Origin: Massilia sp. Root133
GTDB taxonomy: Bacteria; Pseudomonadota; Gammaproteobacteria; Burkholderiales; Burkholderiaceae_D
NCBI RefSeq assembly: GCF_001426525.1
Contig: NZ_LMEW01000009.1
Coordinates: 94,045 to 158,044, forward strand
Direction of reading: 5' to 3'
DNA length: 64,000 bases
Part shown: in pieces, positions 1-9,270 of the stretch
Layout: each line of letters starts with the position of its first letter
Numbering within the stretch: the first letter of the stretch is position 1
The notes under the pieces: generated by a model
Database searches by the model: none
What the model saw: only the letters and a program-made list of their open reading frames with translations
What the model was told of the DNA's origin: nothing
Made by a program: the position numbers and the translations under genes

Positions 1-1704
1 CACGCGCAGGCGGCGGTAAGCGTCCTTCTCGTTGTCGTCGAGCGGAACGATGTATGGCGCGACCGGGCGCTTGAAACAGGCCATCGCGCCATCCTGCTTC
101 TTCAGCTGCACGTGCACGAACCAGTCGGCATCGTTGCGCTGCGGGTAGTCCACGCGGTTGTGGTACAGGCCCCAGCGGCTCTCCGTGCGGTACAGCGACG
201 CGCGCGCGGCCATCTCGGCGCAGTCGCGGATCGCGTGGATCTCCATCGCGCGCATCAACTCGTGCGGATTGCGTGCCTGCAGGCGATCCAGGTCGGCGCG
301 GATCATCTCGAAGCGCTGCAGGCCGATCTCCATCTTGCGCGTGACCTTCGGCGGCTGCAGGTAGTCGTTGACCATGCGGCGCAGCTTGTACTCGACCTGG
401 TTCGGCGGCAGCCCGTCCTCGCGCGCCAGCGGCGCCCACACGCGGGCGCGCTCGCGCTCGACCTGGGCCTCGTCGACGGCGGGCAGTTCGTGCGCCGCGC
501 AGTACGCGGCCGCGCTTTCGCCGGCCAGGCGGCCGTAGACGAAGGCGCCCAGCATGTAGTTATGCGGGACGCAGGCGAGGTCGCCGGCCGCGTGCAGGCC
601 GGGCACCGTCGTGCGCGCATGCTCGTCGACCCACACGCCGGACGCCGAGTGTCCGCTGCACAGGCCGATCTCGGAGATGTGCATCTCGACCATCTGCTCG
701 CGGTAGTCCGTGCCGCGCCCTTCGTGGAAGCGGCCGCGGCTCGGACGCTCGTTCGTGTGCAGGATCGTCTCGATGGTCTGGATGGTTTCCTCGGCCAGGT
801 GGTTCATCTTGAGGAAGACCGGGCCGTTGCCGCCCTGGAGCTCGTCGTAGAACTCCTGCATCATCTGGCCGCTCCAGTAGTCGCATTCGATGAAGCGCTC
901 GCCTTTCGCATTCGTCGTGTGGCCGCCGAACGGGCCGGTGACGTAGGCGCAGGCGGGGCCGTTGTAATCCTTGATCAGCGGGTTGATCTGGAAGCATTCG
1001 ATGCCGGACAGCTCGGCCCCCGCGTGATAGGCCATGCTGTAGCCGTCGCCCGCGTTGGTCGCGTTTTCGTACGTGCCGAACAGATAGCCCGATGCCGGCA
1101 GGCCGAGGCGGCCGGCGGCGCCCGTCGCCAGCACGACGGACTTCGCGCGGATCACGTGGAAGTCGCCCGTGCGGCAATCGAAGGCCATCGCGCCTGCGAT
1201 CGAGCCGTCTGCGGCGGTCAGCAAACGGGTGGCGACGAGCCGGTTGGTGATCGCTACGCGCGCCCGTTTCAGGCGGCGGTACAGCACTTTCTTGATGTCG
1301 TGGCCTTCGGGCATCGGCAGCACGTAGGTGCCCATGTGGTGGACCTTGCGCATCGCGTAGTCGCCCGTCTCGTCCTTCTCGAACTTCACGCCCCAGCTGT
1401 CCAGTTCCTCGATCATCGCGTAGCTGTTCTGCGCGTACGCCATCACAGTGGCCTGGTTGACGATGCCGTCGTTGGCGATCGTGATCTCCTTGACGTACTG
1501 TTCGGGCGTCGCGAAGCCCGGCACGACGGCGTTGTTCAAGCCGTCCATGCCCATCGAGATGGCGCCGCTGCGCTTGACGTTGGCCTTTTCCAGCAGCAGC
1601 ACGCGCAGCTGCGGGTTCGCTTCCTTGGCTTTCACGGCGGCCATCGGGCCGGCCGTGCCGCCGCCGATCACGAGCACGTCGACGGTTTGAATATGCGTTT
1701 CCAT
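1..1704 (-). CDS. FAD-dependent fumarate reductase/succinate dehydrogenase-type flavoprotein subunit (3' end outside window)
   Basis: The frame opens at ATG 1704 and reaches the window edge with no stop, so 568 residues are visible and the C-terminus is missing. A GGGTAG dinucleotide fingerprint at residues 14-19 marks the FAD-binding N-terminus. A GLHAAGDLA segment near residue 370 is the usual second FAD contact, and an SRWGLYHNRVDYP segment near 510 is typical of the helical C-terminal domain of the SdhA/FrdA/AprA superfamily. The gene starts 22 bases after the stop of a GntR regulator on the same strand, so the two are probably co-transcribed. A soluble oxidoreductase related to APS reductase alpha or fumarate reductase is the best call; the substrate cannot be read from the sequence. 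No covalent-flavin His motif was sought in detail. Confidence 0.85.
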   Translation of the reverse strand, partial: METHIQTVDVLVIGGGTAGPMAAVKAKEANPQLRVLLLEKANVKRSGAISMGMDGLNNAVVPGFATPEQYVKEITIANDGIVNQATVMAYAQNSYAMIEELDSWGVKFEKDETGDYAMRKVHHMGTYVLPMPEGHDIKKVLYRRLKRARVAITNRLVATRLLTAADGSIAGAMAFDCRTGDFHVIRAKSVVLATGAAGRLGLPASGYLFGTYENATNAGDGYSMAYHAGAELSGIECFQINPLIKDYNGPACAYVTGPFGGHTTNAKGERFIECDYWSGQMMQEFYDELQGGNGPVFLKMNHLAEETIQTIETILHTNERPSRGRFHEGRGTDYREQMVEMHISEIGLCSGHSASGVWVDEHARTTVPGLHAAGDLACVPHNYMLGAFVYGRLAGESAAAYCAAHELPAVDEAQVERERARVWAPLAREDGLPPNQVEYKLRRMVNDYLQPPKVTRKMEIGLQRFEMIRADLDRLQARNPHELMRAMEIHAIRDCAEMAARASLYRTESRWGLYHNRVDYPQRNDADWFVHVQLKKQDGAMACFKRPVAPYIVPLDDNEKDAYRRLRV

Positions 1705-1726
1705 ATCGGTTCCAGTTAAATGAATG

Positions 1727-2476
1727 TCAGGGATGGCGCGGCAGGCGCAGGGCGTACTGGAAGGCTTCGCCGCGGACGTACAGGTATTCGAAGTCGAGCG
1801 GCACGCCGTCCGCCGTCCACGTCAGGCGCTCGATGCGCAGCAGGGCGGCGCCCGGATCGACGCGCAGGGCACTGGCCAATGCGGCATCTGCATTGATCGC
1901 ACCGATCTGGATGTCGGCGTGGCCGAGCGCGATGCCGTAGTCGGCCTCCAGGATCAGGAAGATGTCCCGTTCGGCCAGGTTCTCGCCGCGCAGGCGCTCG
2001 CCGATCGCGGGCGGCAGGTACGTGATCTCGAACGACACCGGCTCGCGGTCGAGCCAGCGCACGCGGTGGATCTCCGTCACGGGCGCGTCCGGCGCCACGC
2101 GCAGCCGCGCGGCCACCAGGGGCGAGGCTTCGACCAGCGCATGCTTCACGACGCGGTTGACGATCCGGTGGCCCTTGCGCGACATCGCTTCGCCGAAGCC
2201 TTCCAGCCGCGCCAGTTCCTGGCTAGGGCGGGTCTCCGCGACGAACGTGCCCTTGCCCGGCACCTTGACGATCACGCCTTCCTTCTGCAGGTCGCCCAGC
2301 GCCTGGCGCACGGTAATGCGGCTGACGCCGAGGAGGGTGCCGATCTCGCTTTCGGACGGCAGCCGGGCCTGCGGGGTATAGGTGCCGTCGGCGATGCGTT
2401 CGCGCAGCCGTTCACGGACTTGCGAATACAGCGGGACGGCGGATGGTTCGATGGCGCGAAAGGTGGCGTGGGTCAT
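1727..2476 (-). CDS. GntR family transcriptional regulator, HutC subfamily (UTRA domain)
   Basis: This 249-residue protein has an N-terminal winged helix (about residues 8-75, with PLYSQVRERL and RLPSESEIGTLLGVSRITVRQAL) followed by a UTRA effector domain (about 95-240), the HutC arrangement. I chose ATG 2476 over the upstream in-frame ATG 2506 because AGGA lies 11-14 bases before 2476, while nothing like a ribosome site precedes 2506, and family members start close to the winged helix. It is directly upstream of the flavoprotein gene on the same strand and probably controls it and itself. Palindromic TGTCATGACA just upstream is a candidate operator. The effector is unknown. Confidence 0.9.
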   Translation of the reverse strand: MTHATFRAIEPSAVPLYSQVRERLRERIADGTYTPQARLPSESEIGTLLGVSRITVRQALGDLQKEGVIVKVPGKGTFVAETRPSQELARLEGFGEAMSRKGHRIVNRVVKHALVEASPLVAARLRVAPDAPVTEIHRVRWLDREPVSFEITYLPPAIGERLRGENLAERDIFLILEADYGIALGHADIQIGAINADAALASALRVDPGAALLRIERLTWTADGVPLDFEYLYVRGEAFQYALRLPRHP

Positions 2477-2490
2477 GGTCTGGTATGTCC

Positions 2491-2509
2491 TGTCATGACA
2501 AGTCATGAT
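2491..2509. promoter_or_regulatory. Candidate GntR operator (palindrome TGTCATGACA plus half repeat)
   Basis: TGTCATGACA at 2491-2500 is a perfect 10-base palindrome, and GTCATGAT follows at 2502-2509, giving two TCATGA cores ten bases apart. It lies 15 bases upstream of the chosen GntR start, a place suited to autoregulation. GntR-family operators are short palindromes, but this exact word is not one I can match to a known HutC-type site, so the assignment is inferred from position and symmetry. Confidence 0.35.
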
Positions 2510-2630
2510 TGGCAGGATGGTATCGACGAGCGGGGACCCCGGGAACGAATGGTTTCGCGCTTGTTAATTCGGAAAACGCCTGAGTCGGTGGCCGTATATC
2601 GATATGCGGCGGATGCGCTAGACTGCGCGG

Positions 2631-3221
2631 ATGCATTCCCTGATCATCCTGCTGCATGGCGTCGGCCAGACGCCCGCCGACATGGCGCCGCTGGCCGACC
2701 TGATCACCACCCATGATCCTCACGCGCGCGTGGTCGCACCGCCCGCCGCGCATCGCTGCGACCGTGGCGGCGCCGGCTTTCAATGGATGTCGGTGGCCGG
2801 CATCACGGAAGAAAGCCGTCCGGGCCGCATCCGTGCCGCGCTGCCGGCATTCGTCGCCACCATCGAGGCATTACAGCGCGCGCATCGCGTGGGCGCGGAG
2901 CAAACGGTGCTAGCGGGCTTTTCGCAGGGCGCGATCATGGCGCTGGCCGCGTGCCAGGACCGCTATCTCGCGCGCCACGTCGTCGCCATCGCGGGACGGT
3001 GCGCGCCGTTGCCCGAAGTTTGGGAGCGGCGTACGGCCGTCACGCTCGTGCACGGCCGCCGGGACGGGACGGTGCCCGTGCAGCACAGCGAACGCGTGTC
3101 CGAACGCCTCGCCGCACTCGGGGCGGACGTGCGGCTGGACGTCGTCCCCCGCGCCGTCCACCTGCTGGCGCCGCCGCTGCTGGACCGGGCCTGGGACGCG
3201 GTACGCGCAACATCGAGATGA
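2631..3221 (+). CDS. Alpha/beta hydrolase, YpfH/carboxylesterase type
   Basis: A 196-residue serine hydrolase. It begins with the LIILLHGVGQ oxyanion-side strand (residues 4-13), has the nucleophile elbow GFSQG near residue 96, an acidic residue in GRRDGTVP near 144 and a histidine in PRAVHLL near 182, which is a complete Ser-Asp-His triad in the right order. The size fits the phospholipase/carboxylesterase family that includes E. coli YpfH. No signal peptide is present, so it should be cytoplasmic. It stands alone, divergent from the GntR regulator. The natural ester substrate cannot be told. Confidence 0.88.
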   Translation: MHSLIILLHGVGQTPADMAPLADLITTHDPHARVVAPPAAHRCDRGGAGFQWMSVAGITEESRPGRIRAALPAFVATIEALQRAHRVGAEQTVLAGFSQGAIMALAACQDRYLARHVVAIAGRCAPLPEVWERRTAVTLVHGRRDGTVPVQHSERVSERLAALGADVRLDVVPRAVHLLAPPLLDRAWDAVRATSR

Positions 3222-3316
3222 CATCTTGGCAATATTGTTAGCCTTACCTCATCATTTTCGTTTCCAAGCCGCGTAAGTTCGCGTAAATTAGGGTTCTTGC
3301 TGAAGGGGAACCACAC

Positions 3317-4435
3317 ATGCACGAGCGCGGCGCCAGCGTGCGCGAACTCATCGCCGAGAACGAGGCCTTGCGCCGCCAGTTGGCCAGCCTGATGGACCAG
3401 GCCGAGGGCAACCACGCCATCATGATGCGGCACCAGGCGTTCGACCTGGAAATCGTCGGCGCGGGCACCTTCCAGGAACTGGTCGGCACGATCTTCCGCC
3501 TGCTGCCCGTGGTGTCCGACCTCGACGCCGTCACCCTGTCGCTCGTCGACACGGACGCCGACATCTACACCGTCATGCACAAGCTGGGCGTTGATTTCGA
3601 GGCGTTTCCCAACCTGCTGTTCCACGACAACGTCGATGGCCTCGGCTATGACCTGACCGCCGGCCGCACGCCGAAACCGCGGCTGATACCGTTCGACGCG
3701 GCCACGCAGCGCCACGCCTTTCCCCATCCGCCCGCGGGCCTGGCCAGCGTGGCGATGGTGCCGCTGCTGCGGAATAAACGGCTGATCGGCAGCCTGAACC
3801 TGGGCAGCCGCGACCCGGGCCGCTTCACGCCGCTGCTGGGGACGGACTTCGTCGAGCACATGGGGTCGATCATCGCGATCTGCCTGGAGAACGTGATCAG
3901 CAACGAGATGCTGAAGTACATCGGCCTGACCGATGCGCTGACGGGCGTCTACAACCGCCGCTACATGGACCGCCGCCTCGTCGAAGAGATCTCGCGCGCG
4001 CGGCGCCAGGCGTACCGGCTGTCGTGCATGTACATCGACATCGATTATTTCAAGCAGGTCAACGACACGTACGGCCACCTGGCCGGCGACGACGTGCTGC
4101 GCGAAGTGGCGGCGCGCATCAAGGCCGAATTGCGCATGACGGATGCGCTGGGCCGCTTCGGCGGCGAGGAATTCGTCGTGCTGCTGATCGATGCGGACCT
4201 GGGCAGCGCCAGCATGGTCGCCCAGCGCATCCGCGCCAGCGTGGCGGAGAAGCCGTTCGTGATGCCGGAAGGGCAGATGCTGGACGTGTCGGTGTCGATC
4301 GGCGTGGCGACCCTCGACGATTTCGAGCGGGACCACGCGATCGAGGGCGTGGCGCAGCAGCTCGTCGCGCAGGCCGACCAGGCGCTCTACCAGGCGAAAG
4401 AGGGCGGCCGGAACCGCGTCGTCGCATCGACGTAG
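3317..4435 (+). CDS. Diguanylate cyclase with N-terminal DUF484/GAF-like sensor
   Basis: A 372-residue soluble protein with no membrane segment. Residues about 1-30 are coiled-coil-like (ELIAENEALRRQLASLM), residues about 40-200 resemble a DUF484/GAF sensor domain, and the rest is a GGDEF domain with GGEEF at 282-286. An RMTD sequence five residues before GGEEF matches the RxxD product-inhibition site, so the enzyme should make c-di-GMP from GTP and be feedback-inhibited. A GGGGA-type ribosome site lies about 9 bases before the ATG. It converges with the antiporter gene, with only three bases between the stops. Confidence 0.92.
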   Translation: MHERGASVRELIAENEALRRQLASLMDQAEGNHAIMMRHQAFDLEIVGAGTFQELVGTIFRLLPVVSDLDAVTLSLVDTDADIYTVMHKLGVDFEAFPNLLFHDNVDGLGYDLTAGRTPKPRLIPFDAATQRHAFPHPPAGLASVAMVPLLRNKRLIGSLNLGSRDPGRFTPLLGTDFVEHMGSIIAICLENVISNEMLKYIGLTDALTGVYNRRYMDRRLVEEISRARRQAYRLSCMYIDIDYFKQVNDTYGHLAGDDVLREVAARIKAELRMTDALGRFGGEEFVVLLIDADLGSASMVAQRIRASVAEKPFVMPEGQMLDVSVSIGVATLDDFERDHAIEGVAQQLVAQADQALYQAKEGGRNRVVAST

Positions 4436-4438
4436 AGG

Positions 4439-6421
4439 TCAGCGTAAAAGCCGGCCCTCGGCCCGGGTCACCGCGTTTCCGGTGCCCCGCAACACGACGA
4501 CATCTCCCGCCCGCAATTCCGTCTCCGGGCCCGGCTCGATGCGGTCGATCCCGCGCCGCACGGCCGTGACTTCGGCCCCCACTTCGTCCAGTTCCAGCTC
4601 CGCGATGCAGCGCCCGACGGCGCCGGCGTCGTCGCGCAACGTCACCGAATGCAGGCGCACGTAGTTGTGTTCCGTGCCGTCCGCGATGTCGCTGGCGCCG
4701 TGGAAGAAGCCGCGCAGCGAGGCGTAGCGCTCGTCGCGCGCGGCCTGCACGCGGTGCACGACGCGGCGCAGCGGCACGCCCATCACGACCAGCGCGTGCG
4801 ACGCCAGCATCAGGCTCGATTCCAGCGCTTCCGGCACGACCTCGGTGGCGCCGGCCCGTTTCAGTACGTCGAGTTCCGTGTCGTCGTGGGCGCGCACGAT
4901 CACGGGCAGCTTCGGCGCCAGCTCGGTCACGAGGTGCAGCACTTTCACCGCGAGGCGCGTGTCCGCGAACGTGATCACGAGGGCGCTGGCGCGGTTGATA
5001 CCGGCCGCGATCAGCGCTTCGCGGCGCGTGCAGTCGCCGTACGACACGTTGATGCCGGCCGTGCGCGCTTCCTGCACCCGCTCGGGGTCGAGGTCGAGCG
5101 CGTACCACGGCAGCTTTTCTTCCGACAGCAAGGTGGCCAGCGACTGGCCGCTGCGGCCGAAGCCGGCGATGATCACGTGCTTCTGCGCGGCCATCGTGCG
5201 GCTCGCGATCTGCGTCAGCTGCAGCGACTGCAGCATCCATTCGTTGGTCGCCACCTTCATCACGAGCTTGTCCATGTTCGCGATGACGAACGGGGCGACC
5301 AGCATCGACAGCACCATCGACGCGAGCACGAGCTGGATGATGAACGGCGCGATCAGGTGCGACCCCGAGGCGAGGCTCAGCAGCACGAAGCCGAATTCGC
5401 CGGCCTGCGCGAGCGCGAGGCCCGTGCGCATCGCGACGCCGTCGGTGGAGCCGAACGCCTTGGCCAGCAGCGCGATCAGCGCGAATTTCAGCAGCACGGG
5501 CACGGCCAGCAGGAGCAGGACGACCCACCAGTTCGCGAGCACGAGCTGCACGTTCAGCAGCATGCCGATGGTGATGAAGAAGAGGCCCAGCAGCACGTCG
5601 CGGAACGGCTTGATGTCCTCTTCCACCTGGTGTTTATACGGCGTCTCGGAGATCAGCATGCCTGCCACGAACGCGCCCAGCGCCATCGACAGGCCCGCGT
5701 GTTCCGTGATCGCGGCCGCGCCCAGGGTGATCAGCAGGAGGTTCAGCATGAACAGTTCCTGCGAGCGGCGCTTGACGACGATGTTGAACCACTTGCGCAT
5801 CAGCTTCTGGCCGAAGAACAGCAGCAGCGCCAGCACGGCGGCGGCCTTGATGCCGGCCCACGCGAGCGTCATCGCAAGCTCCTCGGCGGGTTTCGCCAGC
5901 GACGGGATCAGGATCAGCAGCGGCACGACGGCGAGATCCTGGAACAGCAGGATCCCGATGATGCGGCGTCCGTGCTCGCTTTCCAGTTCCAGCCGCTCCG
6001 TCAGCAGCTTCGAGACGATGGCCGTCGACGACATCGCCAGCGCCCCGCCGAGCGCCAGCGCGGCCTGCCAGCCGATCTGCATCGACGGGGGCAGGTAGCG
6101 CGTCCACAGCGACGCCAGCACCGTCACGACGATGGTCAGCACGACCTGCGCGACCCCGAGCCCGAACACGATGCGGCGCATGGCGCGCAGCTGGGCCAGC
6201 GAGAATTCCAGCCCGATGGAGAACATGAGGAAGACGACGCCGAATTCGGCCAGGGCCTGCGTCGTGGTGCCGTTGTCGGCGAGGTTCAGCGCGTGGGGGC
6301 CGATCAGCACGCCGACGGCGAGATAGCCCAGCATCGGCGGCAGGTGCAGCATCCGGAACGCGACGACGCCGAGGACTGCGCTGCCCAGCAACAAGAGTGT
6401 GAGTTCGAGGCCTGAGGTCAT
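4439..6421 (-). CDS. Kef-type monovalent cation:proton antiporter (CPA2) with RCK domain
   Basis: The 660-residue protein has about 12 hydrophobic segments in its first 390 residues (Na+/H+ exchanger fold), then an RCK/TrkA_N domain starting at HVIIAGFGRSGQS with its Rossmann GxGxxG, and a TrkA_C domain at the end. This is the KefB/KefC plan of inner-membrane potassium or sodium efflux systems. The longer open frame running upstream to 7954 is antisense to kdsD; the ATG at 6421 begins the first membrane helix (GLELTLLLLGSAVLG) and is the sensible start, although its ribosome site is poor. It is divergent from kdsD with about 85 bases between. Glutathione gating as in E. coli Kef is not shown. 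Confidence 0.9.
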   Translation of the reverse strand: MTSGLELTLLLLGSAVLGVVAFRMLHLPPMLGYLAVGVLIGPHALNLADNGTTTQALAEFGVVFLMFSIGLEFSLAQLRAMRRIVFGLGVAQVVLTIVVTVLASLWTRYLPPSMQIGWQAALALGGALAMSSTAIVSKLLTERLELESEHGRRIIGILLFQDLAVVPLLILIPSLAKPAEELAMTLAWAGIKAAAVLALLLFFGQKLMRKWFNIVVKRRSQELFMLNLLLITLGAAAITEHAGLSMALGAFVAGMLISETPYKHQVEEDIKPFRDVLLGLFFITIGMLLNVQLVLANWWVVLLLLAVPVLLKFALIALLAKAFGSTDGVAMRTGLALAQAGEFGFVLLSLASGSHLIAPFIIQLVLASMVLSMLVAPFVIANMDKLVMKVATNEWMLQSLQLTQIASRTMAAQKHVIIAGFGRSGQSLATLLSEEKLPWYALDLDPERVQEARTAGINVSYGDCTRREALIAAGINRASALVITFADTRLAVKVLHLVTELAPKLPVIVRAHDDTELDVLKRAGATEVVPEALESSLMLASHALVVMGVPLRRVVHRVQAARDERYASLRGFFHGASDIADGTEHNYVRLHSVTLRDDAGAVGRCIAELELDEVGAEVTAVRRGIDRIEPGPETELRAGDVVVLRGTGNAVTRAEGRLLR

Positions 6422-6506
6422 GGAGCGCGACGGCGAGGTCCCGTAAATATGTTGTTTGTTACGTCTGGCAAGTTTTTTGCTTTCCCAATTCGGATATACT
6501 TTGCCT

Positions 6507-7529
6507 ATGAGTGTAACCGATGAAAAAATAATGCTGACAAGTTTTAACGAGGCCCAGGCACGGCGCGCGCTGGATCTGGCCCGCGAGGCGCTCGATGTCG
6601 AAGGCGAAGCGATCCGCAAGCTGTCCGCGCGCCTCGACCGCGACGACAGCGTGCCGCGCGCCGTCGCGCTGATGATGGCGTGCAAAGGCCGCATCGTCGT
6701 GTCGGGCATGGGCAAGTCGGGCCACATCGGCCGCAAGATCGCGGCGACGCTGGCCTCCACCGGCACCCCGGCGCTGTTCCTGCACCCGGGCGAGGCCGCG
6801 CACGGCGACCTCGGCATGGTGACCTCGCAGGACGTATTGATCGCCATCTCGTATTCCGGCGAAAGCAGCGAACTGGCCATCGTGATCCCGGCCGTCAAGC
6901 GCATGAACGTGCCCGTGATCGCGATGACCGGCAAGCCGGAGTCGAGCCTGGCCCTGGCGGCGGACGTGCACCTGGACGTGGCCGTCGAGAAGGAAGCCTG
7001 CCCGCTGAACCTGGCGCCGACCGCGAGCACCACCGCGACCCTCGCGCTGGGCGACGCCCTGGCCGTCGCGCTGCTCGAACTGCGCGGCTTCAAGTCGGAC
7101 GATTTCGCACGCTCGCATCCGGGCGGCGCGCTCGGCCGCCGCCTGCTCACGCACGTGCGCGACGTGATGCGCAGCGGCGACGCGGTGCCGAAGGTGAAAC
7201 CGGACGCGCTCCTCACCGACGCGCTGCTGGAAATCTCGCACAAGGGCATGGGCATGACGGCCATCGTCGACGATGCCGGCCGTCCGGTCGGCGTGTTCAC
7301 GGACGGCGACCTGCGCCGCCTGATCGAAAAGGTCCAGGATTTCAGCAAACTCGCGATCCGCGACGTCATGCACCCGAACCCGCGCCGCGTGCATCCGGAA
7401 CAGCTGGCGGTGGATGCCGTCGCCGTGATGGAAGAATTCCGCATCAACCAGATGCTCGTCACGGATGCGGACGGCGTGCTGGTGGGCGCATTGCACATCC
7501 ACGACCTCACGCGCGCCAAGGTGATCTGA
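6507..7529 (+). CDS. kdsD: D-arabinose 5-phosphate isomerase (KpsF/GutQ family)
   Basis: It interconverts ribulose 5-phosphate and arabinose 5-phosphate, the first step to Kdo for lipopolysaccharide. The protein has a SIS sugar-isomerase domain (GMGKSGHIGRKIA near residue 60, SYSGESSEL near 115) and two C-terminal CBS domains (about 205-335), the standard KdsD layout at 340 residues. The stop overlaps the kdsC start by one base (TGATG), so the two are translationally coupled. Starts are uncertain: ATG 6507 is preferred, ATG 6531 is possible, and the frame extends back to 6456. A TATACT at 6495-6500 could be a -10 box; if so, transcription would begin near 6507 and the 6531 start would gain support. 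Confidence 0.94.
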   Translation: MSVTDEKIMLTSFNEAQARRALDLAREALDVEGEAIRKLSARLDRDDSVPRAVALMMACKGRIVVSGMGKSGHIGRKIAATLASTGTPALFLHPGEAAHGDLGMVTSQDVLIAISYSGESSELAIVIPAVKRMNVPVIAMTGKPESSLALAADVHLDVAVEKEACPLNLAPTASTTATLALGDALAVALLELRGFKSDDFARSHPGGALGRRLLTHVRDVMRSGDAVPKVKPDALLTDALLEISHKGMGMTAIVDDAGRPVGVFTDGDLRRLIEKVQDFSKLAIRDVMHPNPRRVHPEQLAVDAVAVMEEFRINQMLVTDADGVLVGALHIHDLTRAKVI

Positions 7530-8062
7530 TGGTGACTCCGCTGGCACACATGGAGCGCGCGGCGCGCGTCAAGGTCATGATCTTCGACGTGGACGGCGTC
7601 CTCACCGACGGCAGCCTGACCTACGGCCCGGACGGCGAAGTCACGAAGACGTTCTACGTGCTGGACGGCCTCGGCATCCAGCTGCTGAACCGCACCGGCG
7701 TGCAGACGGCGATCATCAGCGCGCGCACGTCGCCCATCGTCATCAAGCGGGCGGCCGATCTCGGCATCACGCACGTATTCCAGGGCCAGCACGACAAGCG
7801 CCTCGCGTTCGCCGAGCTGCTGAATAAAACCGGCGCGACGGCCCAGGCGTGCGGCTACATCGGCGACGACGTGATCGACCTGCCGCTGCTCTCGCGCGTG
7901 GGCTTTGCGGTGACGGTGCCGAGCGGGCATCCGGAAGTGCAGCATCGCGCCCATTACGTGACGAAGAACCCGGGCGGCCGCGGCGCCGTGCGCGAAGTCT
8001 GCGACATGGTGATGCGCGCCCAGGGCACCTACGAACAGGCGCTCGCGCCTTACTTCGGATAA
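7529..8062 (+). CDS. kdsC: 3-deoxy-D-manno-octulosonate 8-phosphate phosphatase
   Basis: A 177-residue HAD-superfamily phosphatase releasing Kdo from Kdo 8-phosphate. The catalytic motif DVDGVLTDG (about residues 20-28) carries the two aspartates, and GDDVIDLPLL near 112 is the C-terminal metal-binding motif. It lacks a cap domain, as expected for the tetrameric KdsC class. It overlaps kdsD by one base and lies 7 bases before lptC, inside the envelope operon. Confidence 0.95.
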   Translation: MVTPLAHMERAARVKVMIFDVDGVLTDGSLTYGPDGEVTKTFYVLDGLGIQLLNRTGVQTAIISARTSPIVIKRAADLGITHVFQGQHDKRLAFAELLNKTGATAQACGYIGDDVIDLPLLSRVGFAVTVPSGHPEVQHRAHYVTKNPGGRGAVREVCDMVMRAQGTYEQALAPYFG

Positions 8063-8069
8063 GAGAGAT

Positions 8070-8681
8070 ATGGCTCCCGCAAGCTACAAGCGTACCGCGC
8101 ACCGCTGGCGCCTGCTGCTCCTGATGCTGTTCGCCGTATTCTGCGCGTTCGGCAGTTTCTGGCTCGTGCAGGTGATGCAGGGCGAGGAGAACGGGCCGGG
8201 CTTCAACGCGGGCAACGAGCCGGACTACATCGTCGACAACTTCAGCTGGGTGCGCATGTCGGAGGCCGGCAAGCCGCGCTACGTGATCTCGGGCGAGCGC
8301 CTCACGCACCGCCCCGTCGACAACACGGCGCTCGTCGACAAGCCGGTCGTGCAGAGCCTCACCGACGAGCATCCGCCGATGACGATGACGGCCAACAGCG
8401 CGCTCGTGAGCCAGAACCAGAACCAGATCGACCTGACGGGCAATGTCGACATCCGGCGTCCGGCCGCCCCGGGCGCGGATCCGATGCGGATCCGCACCGA
8501 GGTGTTGACGATCCTGCCGGACGACGAGATCGCGAAGACCGACAAGCCGATCCACATGACGCTCGGCGCCGCATCGGTCGACGCGGTGGGCATGGTCGCC
8601 AACAACGCCACGCAGCAGATCGCGCTGGGTGGCCGCGGCAAGGTCACCTATCCGCCACGCCAGTCGCGCGCAAGTCACTAA
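8070..8681 (+). CDS. lptC: LPS export ABC transporter periplasmic protein LptC
   Basis: A 203-residue bitopic protein: one N-terminal transmembrane helix (about residues 13-35, RLLLLMLFAVFCAFGSFWLV) and a periplasmic beta-jellyroll domain. LptC links the inner-membrane LptBFG exporter to the periplasmic LptA bridge. Position between kdsC and lptA and the LptC-like length support the call; sequence conservation in this family is low, so context matters. The gene ends 13 bases before the lptA start. Confidence 0.93.
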   Translation: MAPASYKRTAHRWRLLLLMLFAVFCAFGSFWLVQVMQGEENGPGFNAGNEPDYIVDNFSWVRMSEAGKPRYVISGERLTHRPVDNTALVDKPVVQSLTDEHPPMTMTANSALVSQNQNQIDLTGNVDIRRPAAPGADPMRIRTEVLTILPDDEIAKTDKPIHMTLGAASVDAVGMVANNATQQIALGGRGKVTYPPRQSRASH

Positions 8682-8694
8682 AAAGGACTATCGA

Positions 8695-9270
8695 ATGAAA
8701 AAAATACTCGCCGCCGCCATCTTCCTGCTGGTGCCGCTGGCTGCCTCGGCCGAGAAGGCGGACGCGCTCAAGCCCGTCGACATCGCGTTCGACAACGCCA
8801 ACGTCGACCAGGTCACGCAGAACTACGTCGCCACCGGCAACGTGGTCATCACGCGCGGCACCATGATCCTGAAATCCGACCGCGCCGAGGTCAAGGAGTC
8901 GCCGGACGGTTGGCGCACCTTCATCCTCACGGCCAACCCCGGCAAGCTCGCGACCTTCCGCCAGAAGCGCGACGGCGGCCCGGACCTGTGGGGCGAGGGC
9001 CAGGCCCAGCGCATCGAATACGACGAGCGCAACGACCTCGTGAAACTGTTCTCGAAGGCCGTCATCCGCCAGCTCGAGGGCAAGAAGATCACGCAGGAGA
9101 TGGCCAGTGAATTCATCTCCTACGACAACCGCAACGAGAAGCTGCTCGGCCTGAACGACGCCAACGGCACGGACAAGCCGGGCAATGGCCGCGGCAGCAT
9201 CACGCTGCAGCCGCGCCGCGCCCCTGCAGCCGGCGCCGCTCCCGCTCCCGCTCCGGCAGGCAAGCAATGA
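8695..9270 (+). CDS. lptA: Lipopolysaccharide transport periplasmic protein LptA
   Basis: A 191-residue protein with a clear Sec signal peptide ([18 protein letters not shown], cleavage after ASA) and an OstA-like beta-jellyroll (about residues 30-165) that forms the periplasmic LPS bridge. ATG 8695 was chosen because AAAGGA sits 8 bases upstream and it begins the signal peptide; the frame is open further upstream inside lptC. The C-terminus is an Ala/Pro-rich tail. The stop overlaps the lptB start (ATGA), so translation is coupled. Confidence 0.95.
   Translation: MKKILAAAIFLLVPLAASAEKADALKPVDIAFDNANVDQVTQNYVATGNVVITRGTMILKSDRAEVKESPDGWRTFILTANPGKLATFRQKRDGGPDLWGEGQAQRIEYDERNDLVKLFSKAVIRQLEGKKITQEMASEFISYDNRNEKLLGLNDANGTDKPGNGRGSITLQPRRAPAAGAAPAPAPAGKQ

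Noticed and set aside
4649..6415. A 588-codon open frame on the plus strand across the antiporter gene
   Set aside because: Composition (very rich in Arg, His, Gln, Asp) is that of an antisense shadow, and the opposite strand encodes a well-formed CPA2 transporter.
6422..7954. N-terminal extension of the antiporter frame upstream of 6421
   Set aside because: This stretch is antisense to kdsD and kdsC; the transporter homology and first membrane helix begin at ATG 6421.
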